Source: Streptomyces sp. SPB162 (GTDB taxonomy: Bacteria; Actinomycetota; Actinomycetes; Streptomycetales; Streptomycetaceae). Taken from it: DNA of 64,000 nt. Where the stretch lies: the NCBI RefSeq assembly GCF_029504575.1, contig NZ_JAQFII010000001.1, forward strand, positions 2,206,501-2,270,500, written 5' to 3'. The stretch's first letter is position 1. Each line of letters starts with the position of its first letter. Position numbers and translations under genes: made by a program. Below, one piece after another: positions 1-8,541 of this stretch. Below the pieces are notes generated by a model. That model worked only from the letters and a program-made list of their open reading frames with translations, was not told the DNA's origin and searched no databases.

Positions 1-2
1 CC

Positions 3-449
3 AAGATCATCGTGGAGATCGGCCGCATGCTGGTCGCCACCACGATTCTGCTGATCATGGGGTTCATCCTGGGCCTGTCGATCTCGACGTCCGTGTTCCA
101 CCTGCTGGCCGCGGTCGCGCTCTCGATGGTCTTCGGTGCCTCACTCATGTGGATCTTCATCCTGCTGGGACTGACGATGAAGACCGCGCAGGCCGTACAG
201 GGGGTGGCCATGCTCGTTCTCATGCCGCTGCAGTTCGGATCGTCGATCTTCGCTCCCACGACGACGATGCCGGGCTGGCTGCAGAGCTTCACCGACGTCA
301 ATCCGCTGTCGAACCTGGCGGACTCCGCGCGCAACCTGATGAACGGCGGGCCCGTCGCCCACTCGGTCCTGATCACCCTTGCCTGGGCGGTCGGCATCAC
401 GGTGGTCACGGCGCCGCTGGCCGTGCGCAAGTTCCGCAACAAGACCTGA
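3..449 (+). CDS. ABC-2 type transporter permease, C-terminal part
   Basis: The reading frame is open from the left edge, so the start lies outside the window. About 148 residues are visible with four or five hydrophobic segments, a membrane loop containing PLQFGSSIFAPTTTMP, and an amphipathic stretch ending in NPLSNLADSARNLMNGG. This pattern is characteristic of the last third of DrrB-like ABC-2 permeases, which pair with a separate ATPase to export drugs or lipids across the cytoplasmic membrane. The ATPase would be expected upstream, out of view. The gene converges on the large SARP regulator, with a hairpin between them. Family assignment is fairly sure; substrate is unknown. Confidence 0.8.
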   Translation, partial: KIIVEIGRMLVATTILLIMGFILGLSISTSVFHLLAAVALSMVFGASLMWIFILLGLTMKTAQAVQGVAMLVLMPLQFGSSIFAPTTTMPGWLQSFTDVNPLSNLADSARNLMNGGPVAHSVLITLAWAVGITVVTAPLAVRKFRNKT

Positions 450-457
450 CCGGGGGA

Positions 458-480
458 GGCCGGCCCGTACCGGGCCGGCC
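458..480. terminator. Hairpin between convergent genes
   Basis: A perfect 10-bp stem (GGCCGGCCCG paired with CGGGCCGGCC) closes a 3-base TAC loop. It starts 9 bases after the permease stop and sits before the stop of the convergent regulator, so it can serve both strands. There is no T-tract, which is usual for Streptomyces terminators. Confidence 0.65.
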
Positions 481-486
481 GCCGGG

Positions 487-3400
487 TCAGTGCTCCACAC
501 GCATCAGGGCGATGGTCTCCACGGCGGAGAGACCGTCGCCCGCCGCGTACGCGGTGTCGAAAGCCGCGTCACCGATCAGTGTCAGAAGGGCCTGCCGGCC
601 CTCCGCCAGTTCCAGCCGCTCCAGCGGGGAGGGGACGGTGGGCCGCAGCCGGTCGTGCGCGCCGAGCAGCGTGGCGGCCCGGGTGGCCATCGCCGCCCGG
701 TCCCGCGGAGGGACTCCCGACGACGCCTTGGCGACCAGGATGGTCACCGCCACCGGCACCAGCAGCATGCCGATCCGCGGGGCGATGACCTCGGTGAGCG
801 TGGTGCCGGTCAGCTGGTCCAGCCCCTCCCGCAGCAACCGCAGGCCCCCTTCGGGGTCGCCGCTGCGACAGGTCAGCCAGCCCTTGATGCCGCGCAGCAT
901 CCCGGAGACGAACAGCGGGACGCCGAGCGGCGGGACGGCCAGCATCTCGTCGACGATGGCGTGGCCCTCGTCGAGCTCCCCCCGGCGGCCCAGCAGCGCG
1001 CAGAGCAGGACCCGTCCGTAGAAGGCGGAGCCGCCCGCGGCGGGGCCGACCTCGTCGGCATCCGCGATCGCCGCCCGGAGCAGCGCCTCGCCCGCCTCGA
1101 CGTCCCCGGTGTTGATGATCATGTCGCCGAGCCGCACGTTCAAGAGCGGCACCATCTGGTGCGAACCCAGCTCCCGGGCCATCGTGATCGCCTCGTGGCA
1201 GCACTCCGCCGAGCGCTCCCACTGGCCGCTGTTCGCGGTCGCCTCGGCCTCGGCGGCGAGCGCCTCGGCCATCCCCCAGCGGTCGCCGACCTGACGGAAG
1301 AGCTCCCGGCTCTCCCGGACGTCGGCCATCGACTGGTCGAGCTTCTCGGTCACGTCGTTGAGCATCTTCGCCCGGATCTGCAGCGCGAAGGCCAGCTCCC
1401 ACGGCCCCCCGAACTCCCGGCAGCTCACCACCAGGGAGTCCACCAGCTCCGGCAGCTTCTCGAACTCCCCGGACAGGAAGGCCGCGAAGGGGCTCATCAG
1501 ACCCGGTCGCCGGGCGGTCTGCGGCAGGTGCGGAGGATAGGCCGCGATGATCGCCCGGCCGGCCCTGGCCATGTCGGGATCGCCCCAGCGGTTCTCCACG
1601 TCCCCGCCGTTGGTGACGAGCTGCATCATCCGCACCCAGAGCCGCGCCTCGTCCAGCTGCGCGGGGCCCATCGGCGGCGGCGTCTCCAGCGGGCCGTGCT
1701 CCACCGGTTCCAGCAGAGGCGGTTTCTCGAACGGGTCGGGTCCCAGCGCCGCCACGGCGGCCGGCCAGGTCAGCTGCTCGGTGTGGTAGTTGCGCATCTC
1801 CCAGAACCAGCCGCAGGCCAGCACCAGTTGCAGCGCCTCCTGCTCGTCGCCCAGCTCGACGGCGCGGCGCAGCGCCGTCCGCAGGTTCTCGTGCTCGCGC
1901 TCCAGCCGTGCCAGCCACAGCAGTTGGTCGGCGCCGCGCAACTCGGGGTCGGCGGTGCGGATGTACTCGCGGAAGCAGCGGAGGTGGCGGCGCTCGACGA
2001 CCGCGCGCTCGCCGGACTCGTCCAGCCGCTCGGCCGCGTACTCGCCGATGGTCTCCAGCATCCGGTAGCGGGCGCCGTCGTCCGTGAGGTCGGCGAGGAC
2101 CAGCGACTTGTCGACGAGTGAGCCGAGCAGGGCCGGGGCGTCCGCGGCGTCGATCCCCTCGCCGGAGCACACCTCCTCGACGGCTTCCAGCGTCCAGCCG
2201 CCCGCGAAGACCGCCAGGCGGCGCAGCAGGATCCGTTCTGCCGGGTCCAGCAGGTCCCAGCTCCAGTCGACGACCGCGCGCAGCGTCTGCTGGCGGGGCA
2301 GCACGGTCCTGCTGCCGCCGGTGAGGAGCCGGAACCGGTCGTCGAGTCGGTCGGCGAGCTGGCGCGGGGTGAGGCTGCGCAGCCGGGCGGCGGCCAGTTC
2401 GATGGCGAGCGGCAGCCCGTCGAGTCGGCGGCACAGCTCCGCGCAGGCGACCGCGTCGTCCTCCACCGTGAAGCCCGGCCGGGCGGCGGCGCCCCGGTCG
2501 GCGAGCAGCCGCAGGGCGAACGGGTCCGGCAGCGGGTCCAGCGGCCTGACCCGCTCACCGGGGACGCCCAGCGGTTCGCGGCTGGTGGCGAGGACGGTGA
2601 CGCCGGGGCAGTGCGCGAGGAGTTGTTCCGCGAGGGCGGCCGCCGCGTCGATGACGTGCTCGCAGTTGTCGAGCACCAGCAGCAGACTGCGGCCCGCGCA
2701 GTACTCCGCGAGCGTCCTGGCCGGGTCCTTGGTCTTGCCCTCCGCGGCCAGCGCCTGCTCCGAGACACTGCCGGGGTGCAGCAGCGTCTCGCGCAGCCCG
2801 AGCGAGGTGAGCACCGCCTCGGGAACCGTCCGCGCGTCACTGACGGGTGCGAGTTCCGCGTACCAGACGCCGTCGGGCCAGCGGTCCGCGAGCAGGTCGC
2901 CCGTCTCCTGCGACAGCCGGGTCTTGCCGGTCCCGCCGGGCCCAGTGAGGGTGACCAGTCGGGCCGTCGCCAAGTCATCGCGTATCGCGGCCAGTTCGGC
3001 CGCCCGGCCGACGAAGCTGGTGAGCCGGGCGCGGGAGTTGCCGGAGCGGCGGGAGGCCGGCCCGGACGGCGGCTCGGGAGCGGTCGCGGCGGCGGCGCGG
3101 GGCGGCGGTTCCTGGCCGGTCCCCGGCACCGGCGCCAGTAGTTCCGTGTGCAGGGCGCGCAGTTCGGGGCTCGGGTCGGTGCCCAGCTCGTCGGCCAGGT
3201 CGCGGCGGACGTCCTCGTACGCGGCGAGCGCGTCGGCGGTGCGGCCGGCGTCGCGCAACGCCCGGATGTGCAGGGCGCGGAGCGACTCGTTCAGCGGATG
3301 GGCGGCGGCGAGCCCGGCGAGTTCGGGCAGCTGCTGCGCTGCGCGGCCGAGCGCGAGGCCGGCGGTGAGACGCAGCCGGACCGCCTCGAGACGCAGCTCC

Positions 3401-3846
3401 TCGCAGCGCACCGCGAGGGTGTCCCGGTCGGGGAGGTCGGCGAACGCCGGCCCCCGCCACAGGGCGAGGGCGTCCTCCAGCAGGGCGGAGGCCTTCACCG
3501 GGTCGCCGTCGGCCAGCGCCCGGCCGCCCTCGTCCACCAGCCGCTCGAAGCGGTGCGCGTCGACCGCCTCGGGGGCGGCACACAGCCGGTAGCCACCGTC
3601 GGCGGAACCGATGGCGTCATGGCCGATGGCCCGGCGCAGCCGCGCGACCAGTGCCTGCAGCGCGCCGGACGCGTTCGCCGGCGGATCGTCGGCCCACAGC
3701 TCGTCGATGAGGGACTCGGCGGTTATCAGCCGCCCCGGGCGCAGGGCCAGCGCCGTGAGCAGCGCGCGAAGGCGCAGCCCCGCGAGCGGGACGGGGGTAC
3801 CGTCGTCGCGGAATGCCTGAGTGGAGCCGAGGATCGCGTAACGCAC
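487..3846 (-). CDS. AfsR/SARP-family transcriptional regulator with NB-ARC ATPase
   Basis: 1119 residues. The N-terminus (MRYAILGSTQAF...) is a winged-helix DNA-binding domain of the OmpR/SARP type (about residues 1-95). A bacterial transcriptional activation domain follows (about 96-245, with ELRLEAVRLRL and HPLNESLRALHIRAL). A linker rich in Pro and Ala leads to an NB-ARC/STAND ATPase with Walker A GPGGTGKT near residue 303, Walker B-like LLLVLDNCEH and the GLPLAIELAAARLR motif. The remaining 500 or so residues are helical, TPR-like repeats. Such proteins usually activate secondary-metabolite or developmental genes. No biosynthetic cluster is seen beside it, so the target is unknown. It diverges from the site-2 protease gene across about 70 bases. 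Confidence 0.9.
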   Translation of the reverse strand: MRYAILGSTQAFRDDGTPVPLAGLRLRALLTALALRPGRLITAESLIDELWADDPPANASGALQALVARLRRAIGHDAIGSADGGYRLCAAPEAVDAHRFERLVDEGGRALADGDPVKASALLEDALALWRGPAFADLPDRDTLAVRCEELRLEAVRLRLTAGLALGRAAQQLPELAGLAAAHPLNESLRALHIRALRDAGRTADALAAYEDVRRDLADELGTDPSPELRALHTELLAPVPGTGQEPPPRAAAATAPEPPSGPASRRSGNSRARLTSFVGRAAELAAIRDDLATARLVTLTGPGGTGKTRLSQETGDLLADRWPDGVWYAELAPVSDARTVPEAVLTSLGLRETLLHPGSVSEQALAAEGKTKDPARTLAEYCAGRSLLLVLDNCEHVIDAAAALAEQLLAHCPGVTVLATSREPLGVPGERVRPLDPLPDPFALRLLADRGAAARPGFTVEDDAVACAELCRRLDGLPLAIELAAARLRSLTPRQLADRLDDRFRLLTGGSRTVLPRQQTLRAVVDWSWDLLDPAERILLRRLAVFAGGWTLEAVEEVCSGEGIDAADAPALLGSLVDKSLVLADLTDDGARYRMLETIGEYAAERLDESGERAVVERRHLRCFREYIRTADPELRGADQLLWLARLEREHENLRTALRRAVELGDEQEALQLVLACGWFWEMRNYHTEQLTWPAAVAALGPDPFEKPPLLEPVEHGPLETPPPMGPAQLDEARLWVRMMQLVTNGGDVENRWGDPDMARAGRAIIAAYPPHLPQTARRPGLMSPFAAFLSGEFEKLPELVDSLVVSCREFGGPWELAFALQIRAKMLNDVTEKLDQSMADVRESRELFRQVGDRWGMAEALAAEAEATANSGQWERSAECCHEAITMARELGSHQMVPLLNVRLGDMIINTGDVEAGEALLRAAIADADEVGPAAGGSAFYGRVLLCALLGRRGELDEGHAIVDEMLAVPPLGVPLFVSGMLRGIKGWLTCRSGDPEGGLRLLREGLDQLTGTTLTEVIAPRIGMLLVPVAVTILVAKASSGVPPRDRAAMATRAATLLGAHDRLRPTVPSPLERLELAEGRQALLTLIGDAAFDTAYAAGDGLSAVETIALMRVEH

Positions 3847-3914
3847 GCCCCCATCTTGCCCTCAATCCCGGGACCGGCTTGTAAATAGCGGCCGTCCGGC
3901 GACATCATCCCCGT

Positions 3915-4685
3915 ATGAGCAGCACAGACACCCGCAGCGACCACCGGGTCAGCCCGATCTTCCTGGGGATAGCGGCGGTCATGGCCGTATCGGGCTGGGC
4001 CGTGTGGAGCGGCTTCGCCGCGAGCCCCGGCTTCGCCGTCTTCCTCTTCGTGGTCTCCGGGTGGGTCGTCTCGCTGTGCCTGCACGAGTACGCCCACGCC
4101 CGCACGGCGCTGCACAGCGGGGACATCACGATAGGCAGCAAGGGCTACCTGACGCTGAACCCGCTGAAGTACACGCACGCGCTGCTCAGCGTCGTGCTGC
4201 CGGTGATCTTCGTGATCATGGGCGGCATCGGGCTGCCGGGCGGGGCGGTCTTCATCGAGCGGGGCCGGATCCGGGGGCGCTGGCGGCACAGCGCGATCTC
4301 GGCGGCGGGACCGCTGATGAACGTGGTCTTCGCGGTCGTCCTGATGCTGCCGTTCGCCTTCGGCGCGACGGACTCCTGGCCGGTCGGCTTCCTGGCGGCG
4401 TTCGCGTTCCTGGCGATGCTCCAGGTGACGGCGGCGGTCCTGAACCTGCTGCCGGTGCCGGGTCTCGACGGCTACGGGATCATCGAGCCGTGGCTGTCGT
4501 ACAGCTTCCGCCGGCAGGTGGAGCCGTTCGCGCAGTTCGGTCTGCTGGCGGTCTTCGGGTGCCTGTGGATCCCCGAGGTGAACCGGGCGTTCTTCGACTT
4601 CGTCTACACCGTGATGGGCTGGTTCGACGTTCCGGAGGGCGTGATCAGGTACGGCTACACGCTCTTCAGGTTCTGGGCCTCCTGA
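3915..4685 (+). CDS. Site-2 protease family (M50) membrane metalloprotease
   Basis: 256 residues with five or six membrane segments. The zinc motif HEYAH (HExxH) lies in the second hydrophobic segment, and the third ligand motif is in NLLPVPGLDGYG, matching the family's NxxPxxxLDG. These proteins cleave substrates inside the membrane, often to release membrane-tethered regulators. This is the short form without a PDZ domain. The ATG start follows a divergent promoter region shared with the SARP regulator. The last 31 bases overlap the 3' end of the convergent small membrane protein gene. The substrate is unknown. Confidence 0.85.
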   Translation: MSSTDTRSDHRVSPIFLGIAAVMAVSGWAVWSGFAASPGFAVFLFVVSGWVVSLCLHEYAHARTALHSGDITIGSKGYLTLNPLKYTHALLSVVLPVIFVIMGGIGLPGGAVFIERGRIRGRWRHSAISAAGPLMNVVFAVVLMLPFAFGATDSWPVGFLAAFAFLAMLQVTAAVLNLLPVPGLDGYGIIEPWLSYSFRRQVEPFAQFGLLAVFGCLWIPEVNRAFFDFVYTVMGWFDVPEGVIRYGYTLFRFWAS

Positions 4686-4861
4686 GCCCTGGCCTTGGCG
4701 TCGGCCCTCGCCCTGCGCACGTAGTACCAGCACATGTTGCTGGACAGTCCCGCCAGCAGGATCCAGACGACACCGGTCCAGCTGCCGTTCGCGAAGGAGA
4801 CGACGGCCGCGGCGGCCGTGAGCACGAACACGGCGAGGGCGTAGACGGCGAGGCGGGGCAT
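4655..4861 (-). CDS. Small membrane protein
   Basis: 68 residues, MPRLAVYALAVFVL... followed by a second hydrophobic stretch (VVWILLAGLSSNMCWYYV) and a charged tail rich in Arg, Lys and Ala. Two transmembrane helices are therefore likely. The ATG is preceded by AGGAG at good spacing, which supports this start over the longer open frame that runs back through the repeat element. The gene is convergent with, and overlaps, the site-2 protease gene. It is not a family I can name; small proteins of this form are common in streptomycetes. Confidence 0.7.
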   Translation of the reverse strand: MPRLAVYALAVFVLTAAAAVVSFANGSWTGVVWILLAGLSSNMCWYYVRRARADAKARAQEAQNLKSV

Positions 4862-4964
4862 GGGGAGGAGCTCCTGTCCGAAAACCGGCGAACCGGTGAC
4901 ATACGGTCCTGACGATTGTCCCCCACACCCCGCCGTGCCCCGCGACCCCGGGGCGGGCGGTCTA

Positions 4965-5164
4965 GGCCGTGTCTGACACATACCGGCGTCCGCCCGGAGG
5001 GCGGGGCCCGGGGCGTCTGGTGCGTGCGATCGCACGGCGGAGGGTCGCCCCTGTACTGGACGTACCGGGGCGGGTCCGACAACTGGGGGTCCCTCCCAGC
5101 GGTAGCTGGGGGAGAGCGCGCGTGCCAGGCGTCCCGGGCCAGGCGGGATGTGCCAGACACGGCC
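4965..5164 (+). mobile_element. MITE-like element, copy A (200 bp)
   Basis: The element begins GGCCGTGTCTGACACAT and ends with the near-complement ATGTGCCAGACACGGCC. TA is present immediately outside both ends (4963-4964 and 5165-5166). Internal structure includes GTGCGATCGCAC, a palindrome, and the hairpin CTCCCAGC-GGTA-GCTGGGGG. Near-identical copies lie at 37736-37935 (opposite orientation) and 58170-58368 (same orientation), and a deleted copy lies at 34764-34854. There is no credible protein-coding gene inside, so it must be mobilised in trans. The stop codon of the F420 reductase gene overlaps the right end: the last C of the element plus the TA read as TAG on the minus strand. Confidence 0.85.
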
Positions 5165-5898
5165 TAGATGTCGGTGACGCGCAGGCCCGCGTGGGCCTTG
5201 TAGCGGCGGTTCACCGAGATCAGGTTGGCGACCAGCGACTCGACCTGGTGCGCGTTGCGCAGCCGGCCGGCGAAGACGCCGCGCATGCCCGGGATGCGGG
5301 CGGCCAGCGCCTGGACGAGATCGGTGTCCGCGCGCACCTCGCCCAGCACCATCACATCGGTGTCGATCTCCGCGATCTCCGGGTCGGAGAGCAGCACCGC
5401 CGACAGGTGGTGGAAGGCCGCGGTCACCCGGGACTCCGGGAGCAGCGCGGCGGCCTGCTGGGCGGCGCTGCCCTCCTCGGGCTTCAGCGCGTACGCGCCC
5501 TGCTTGTCGAAGCCCAGCGGGTTGACGCAGTCGACGACGAGCTTGCCCGCCAGCTCCCCGCGGAGCGACTCCAGGGTCTTGGCGTGCCCGTCCCACGGCA
5601 CCGCCACGATCACGATGTCGCTGCGCCGGGCGCACTCCGCGTTGTCCGCGCCCTCCACGCCGAGCCCCAGCTCGCCGGCGGCGGTCGTGGCGCGGTCCGC
5701 GTTGCGCGATCCGATGATCACCTTCTGGCCGGCCTTCGCCAGCCGGTACGCGAGCCCGCGGCCCTGGTCGCCGGTACCGCCGAGCACGCCGACCACCAGG
5801 CCGGACACGTCCGGCAGGTCCCAGGGGTCCTTGGCCGGTGCCTTGGCGGGAGCGGGCTTGGCGTCGGGGGTGCTGTTCACATCGTCAGGGGAAGTCAT
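5164..5898 (-). CDS. npdG: NADPH-dependent F420 reductase
   Basis: 244 residues. After a low-complexity N-terminal extension of about 30 residues comes the nucleotide-binding motif VGVLGGTGDQGRGLAYRLA, then IIGSRNADRA, which fits NADP phosphate binding. VIVAVPWDGH and VVDCVNPLGFDKQG are typical of the F420-binding half. The enzyme transfers hydride between NADPH and coenzyme F420, supplying reduced F420 to cytosolic oxidoreductases. The N-terminal extension is longer than in archaeal Fno. The stop codon lies at the edge of MITE copy A; removing the element leaves the same last residues (VTDI) and a TAG stop, so the insertion did not change the protein. Confidence 0.9.
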   Translation of the reverse strand: MTSPDDVNSTPDAKPAPAKAPAKDPWDLPDVSGLVVGVLGGTGDQGRGLAYRLAKAGQKVIIGSRNADRATTAAGELGLGVEGADNAECARRSDIVIVAVPWDGHAKTLESLRGELAGKLVVDCVNPLGFDKQGAYALKPEEGSAAQQAAALLPESRVTAAFHHLSAVLLSDPEIAEIDTDVMVLGEVRADTDLVQALAARIPGMRGVFAGRLRNAHQVESLVANLISVNRRYKAHAGLRVTDI

Positions 5899-5987
5899 GC
5901 GGGCGATCCTGCCACGCGCGGCCCGCCGTCACCCGTTGCGGGGGAAGTGCCGCGAGCGGGCCCGTGCGGTGCCGCCGGTCCGGCAGG

Positions 5988-6761
5988 ATGCCCGACATGG
6001 ACGCGGTACGGGTGGCGCTGTTGCGGGAAGTACTGGCCGGGACCGAGTGGCTCCAGTCCGCGCGGTCCTTCGCGGGGTCGCTGCGGGCGTCGGTGCACCG
6101 GCGTCCCGGCGGACTGCTGCTGGTGGGGACCCGCGGCTACGAACCGTGGCACCTGGCGGCGCACCTGGACGACGAGGCGGCGTGGAGCGGTCTGACGGGG
6201 CTGTCTCCGACCCTGGTGCGGTTCCGGGTCCCGGCAGGCGCCCCCGCGCACCTGGCCGTGGGACTGCGGCGGCTGGAGGCCGCACGACGCGGCGAGACGG
6301 TGTTCGTGGTCAGCCCGCAGCCGCCGGAGGCCGCGCTGCTGGAGCGGGTGGCGGACGCCCGCCGGGGCGGGGCGACGGTGCTGGCGATGGACGCCGGCGA
6401 CCCGGAGCTGCGGCGACTGGCACACGACGCGCTGACCGTACCGCCGGAGCCGAAAGCGGAAACGGATACGGGAACAGGAACGGGTACGGGTACGGGAACG
6501 GGAACGGAGGTGAATCCGGGCCTCGGGGCGGAGACGGATTCCGGTCCGGCGGCCGAAGCCCGGCAGGAAGCCGGCACCGAACCGGCCGATCCGGCGGCAG
6601 CGGCCGCCCCGGCGCCGATGGGGATGGACCTGCTGCAGCACCTGGTCGCCGCCGCGGCCGGTGAGAACAGCTTGCCGGCCGCCCGCCGGCACGGCTCGTT
6701 CCGTGACCGGCTCGCCCGGCTGGCCGACCAGCTGACGTCGCCTCCACCGACCCGCTGGTAG
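5988..6761 (+). CDS. Hypothetical protein with Gly-Thr repeat
   Basis: 257 residues from ATG 5988, or 254 from ATG 5997; a clear ribosome site does not separate them. The first 150 residues look like a folded alpha/beta domain (GGLLLVGTRGYEPWHLAAHLDD, ETVFVVSPQPPEAALLERVADARRGGATVLAMDAGDPEL). The middle is acidic and disordered, with an alternating Thr-Gly run encoded by tandem hexamers, and the C-terminus is a short helical domain ending SPPPTRW. I do not recognise the family; comparable proteins occur across Streptomyces. It stands alone, divergent from the F420 reductase gene. Confidence 0.65.
   Translation: MPDMDAVRVALLREVLAGTEWLQSARSFAGSLRASVHRRPGGLLLVGTRGYEPWHLAAHLDDEAAWSGLTGLSPTLVRFRVPAGAPAHLAVGLRRLEAARRGETVFVVSPQPPEAALLERVADARRGGATVLAMDAGDPELRRLAHDALTVPPEPKAETDTGTGTGTGTGTGTEVNPGLGAETDSGPAAEARQEAGTEPADPAAAAAPAPMGMDLLQHLVAAAAGENSLPAARRHGSFRDRLARLADQLTSPPPTRW
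6468..6506 (+). repeat. Tandem hexanucleotide repeat inside a coding region
   Basis: Six and a half units of ACGGGN (ACGGGA, ACAGGA, ACGGGT and similar) encode an alternating Thr-Gly run. The unit is a multiple of three, so length changes would keep the frame. It falls in the disordered middle of the hypothetical protein. Confidence 0.8.
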
Positions 6762-6844
6762 CGGCCGAGCGCCGCCCGCGAGGATCCGGCCCGGGCCCGA
6801 AATCCATTTGCCCCGCGCGGCCCGGAGGCGGAGCATGCGAACCC

Positions 6845-8215
6845 GTGAACGACAGTCCTTCCGAACCCGGCCCGCCCCCGTCCCGGTGGAGAGCCCTGCT
6901 CCCCGACCTGGCCCCCTGGCGCTCCTCGCGCGACTTCCGCCTCATGTGGATGGCCGGGGTGGTGACGGTCTTCGGCAGCTTCCTGACGTTCGTCGCGCTG
7001 CCGGTGCAGATCAAGGAGCTGACCGGGTCCGCGGTCGCGGTCGGCGCCATCGGCGCCGTCGAGCTGGTACCGCTGATCGTGTTCGGGCTCTACGGGGGCG
7101 CGCTCGCCGACTCCATGGACCGCCGGAAGCTGATCCTCTACAGCGAGGCCGCGCTCGGCTTGCTGTCGGCGCTGTTGCTCGCCAACACGTTGCTGCCGCA
7201 CCCGATGGTGTGGCCGCTGTACGTGGTGGCGGCGGCGTCGAGCGCCCTGACCGGGCTGCAGCGCCCCGCGCTGGACTCGATCGTGCCGCGGATCGTCGCG
7301 CACGACCAGTTGTCGGCCGCGGCGTCGCTGAACGCGCTGCGCTGGCAGGTCGGCGCCATCGCGGGCCCCTCGCTGGCGGGCGTGCTCATCGCCTTCGCGG
7401 GGCTGTCGTGGGCGTACGCCATCGACATCGGCACGTTCGCCGTCTCGGTCGTCCTGGCCATGGGGCTGCGGCCGTCACCGGCGGCGCACGACGCGGAGAA
7501 GCCGTCGCTGCGCGGCATAGCGGAGGGCGCGCGCTACGCCTGGAGCCGCAAGGAGCTGCTCGGCACGTACGCGATCGACATGGCGGCGATGTTCTTCGCC
7601 TTCCCCACCGCGATCTTCCCGTTCCTCGCCGACGACCTGCACGCCCCCTGGGCGCTGGGCCTGATGTACGCGGCCGGGTCGGTCGGCTCGCTCGCGGTCA
7701 GCGTCACCAGCGGCTGGACGTCGCGGATCCACCGGCACGGCCGGCTGGTGGTGGTCTCGGCGATCGGCTGGGGGGTGGCGATGGCCGTCGCCGGGTGGAT
7801 GGCGAACATCTGGCTGGTCCTGCTGTTGCTGGCGGTCGCCGGCGGCTGCGACATGGTCAGCGGCATCGGCCGGAGCACGATGTGGAACCAGACGATCCCG
7901 GACGAGCTGCGCGGCCGGCTGGCCGGCATCGAGCTGCTGTCGTACTCGGTGGGGCCGCAGCTCGGCCAGGTCAGGGCGGGTGGCATGGCCGCACTGACCA
8001 GCGCGCGCACCTCGGTCTGGAGCGGCGGTGCGGCCTGTGTCGCGGCGGTGGGGCTGCTGGCCCTGGCGCTGCCCAAACTGATGTCCTACGACGCCCGCAC
8101 CAACGAGCACGCGGTGCGGATGCGCCAGGCCACGGCGGAACCGGAGACCGGACCCGCCGCCACGCCCGCGGGACCCGTCGAGTCACCCGCGTCCGCGGCG
8201 GCCACGGCGGTCTGA
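6845..8215 (+). CDS. MFS transporter, EntS/MFS_3 type
   Basis: 456 residues with about 12 hydrophobic segments. The loop between helices 2 and 3 has YGGALADSMDRRKLILYSE, a variant of the MFS motif A (GxLaDrxdRR). The overall layout (LMWMAGVVTVFGSFLTFVALPVQIKELTGS, LQRPALDSIVPRIV) resembles the enterobactin exporter EntS and macrolide exporters. The GTG start follows GGAG; a tail of about 50 residues is Ala/Pro-rich and cytosolic. It is probably a drug or siderophore exporter, but no biosynthetic genes sit beside it. Confidence 0.85.
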   Translation: MNDSPSEPGPPPSRWRALLPDLAPWRSSRDFRLMWMAGVVTVFGSFLTFVALPVQIKELTGSAVAVGAIGAVELVPLIVFGLYGGALADSMDRRKLILYSEAALGLLSALLLANTLLPHPMVWPLYVVAAASSALTGLQRPALDSIVPRIVAHDQLSAAASLNALRWQVGAIAGPSLAGVLIAFAGLSWAYAIDIGTFAVSVVLAMGLRPSPAAHDAEKPSLRGIAEGARYAWSRKELLGTYAIDMAAMFFAFPTAIFPFLADDLHAPWALGLMYAAGSVGSLAVSVTSGWTSRIHRHGRLVVVSAIGWGVAMAVAGWMANIWLVLLLLAVAGGCDMVSGIGRSTMWNQTIPDELRGRLAGIELLSYSVGPQLGQVRAGGMAALTSARTSVWSGGAACVAAVGLLALALPKLMSYDARTNEHAVRMRQATAEPETGPAATPAGPVESPASAAATAV

Positions 8216-8225
8216 GCCCGAGCCC

Positions 8226-8474
8226 TCAGGGGCCGGACGGGCTCGGCTCGTCGTCCTCGCCCGCCCCCTTGTCGTGCCAGCGGGGGTCCGTCTCCCACGC
8301 GAGGTTGCGGTCGGCGGCCGTCTGCATCGCCCGCTCGGCGTCGGCGCGATCGGCGTAGGGCCCGAACCGGTCCTTGGCCGGGCACTCGGGCCCTTCCTCG
8401 ACCTTCTTGTGCTCCAGACAGTAGAACCACTCGCCCGGCTTGCCGGCCGGCTTCTTCGCCTTGAACAGCGCCAT
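8226..8474 (-). CDS. Small hypothetical protein
   Basis: 82 residues starting MALFKAKKPAGKPGEWFYC. The start is set by AGGAGG seven bases upstream; a longer open frame lacks such a site. The sequence has KPGEWFYCLEHKKVEEGPECPAKDRFGPY, with two Cys, and a helix DRADAERAMQTAADRNLAWETDPRWHD followed by an acidic Pro/Ser tail. I infer a small soluble globular protein of the kind conserved in streptomycetes; the function is unknown. It is divergent from map. Confidence 0.75.
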   Translation of the reverse strand: MALFKAKKPAGKPGEWFYCLEHKKVEEGPECPAKDRFGPYADRADAERAMQTAADRNLAWETDPRWHDKGAGEDDEPSPSGP

Positions 8475-8541
8475 GTCCGCCTCCTGATGTACGAGTACCT
8501 GCCGCCAGCCTGCCCGATCGCCCGCCGATACACTCGTCGGC

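Noticed and set aside
487..3846. Antibiotic cluster around the SARP regulator
   Set aside because: Neighbours are an ABC permease end, a protease and housekeeping genes; no biosynthetic enzymes were found.
4916..6195. Open frames through the MITE copies that begin MSDTYRRPPGGR or MSDTSRLARDAW
   Set aside because: They recur with each copy, have no ribosome site, and change at the element borders into antisense of known genes. High G+C alone keeps such frames open.
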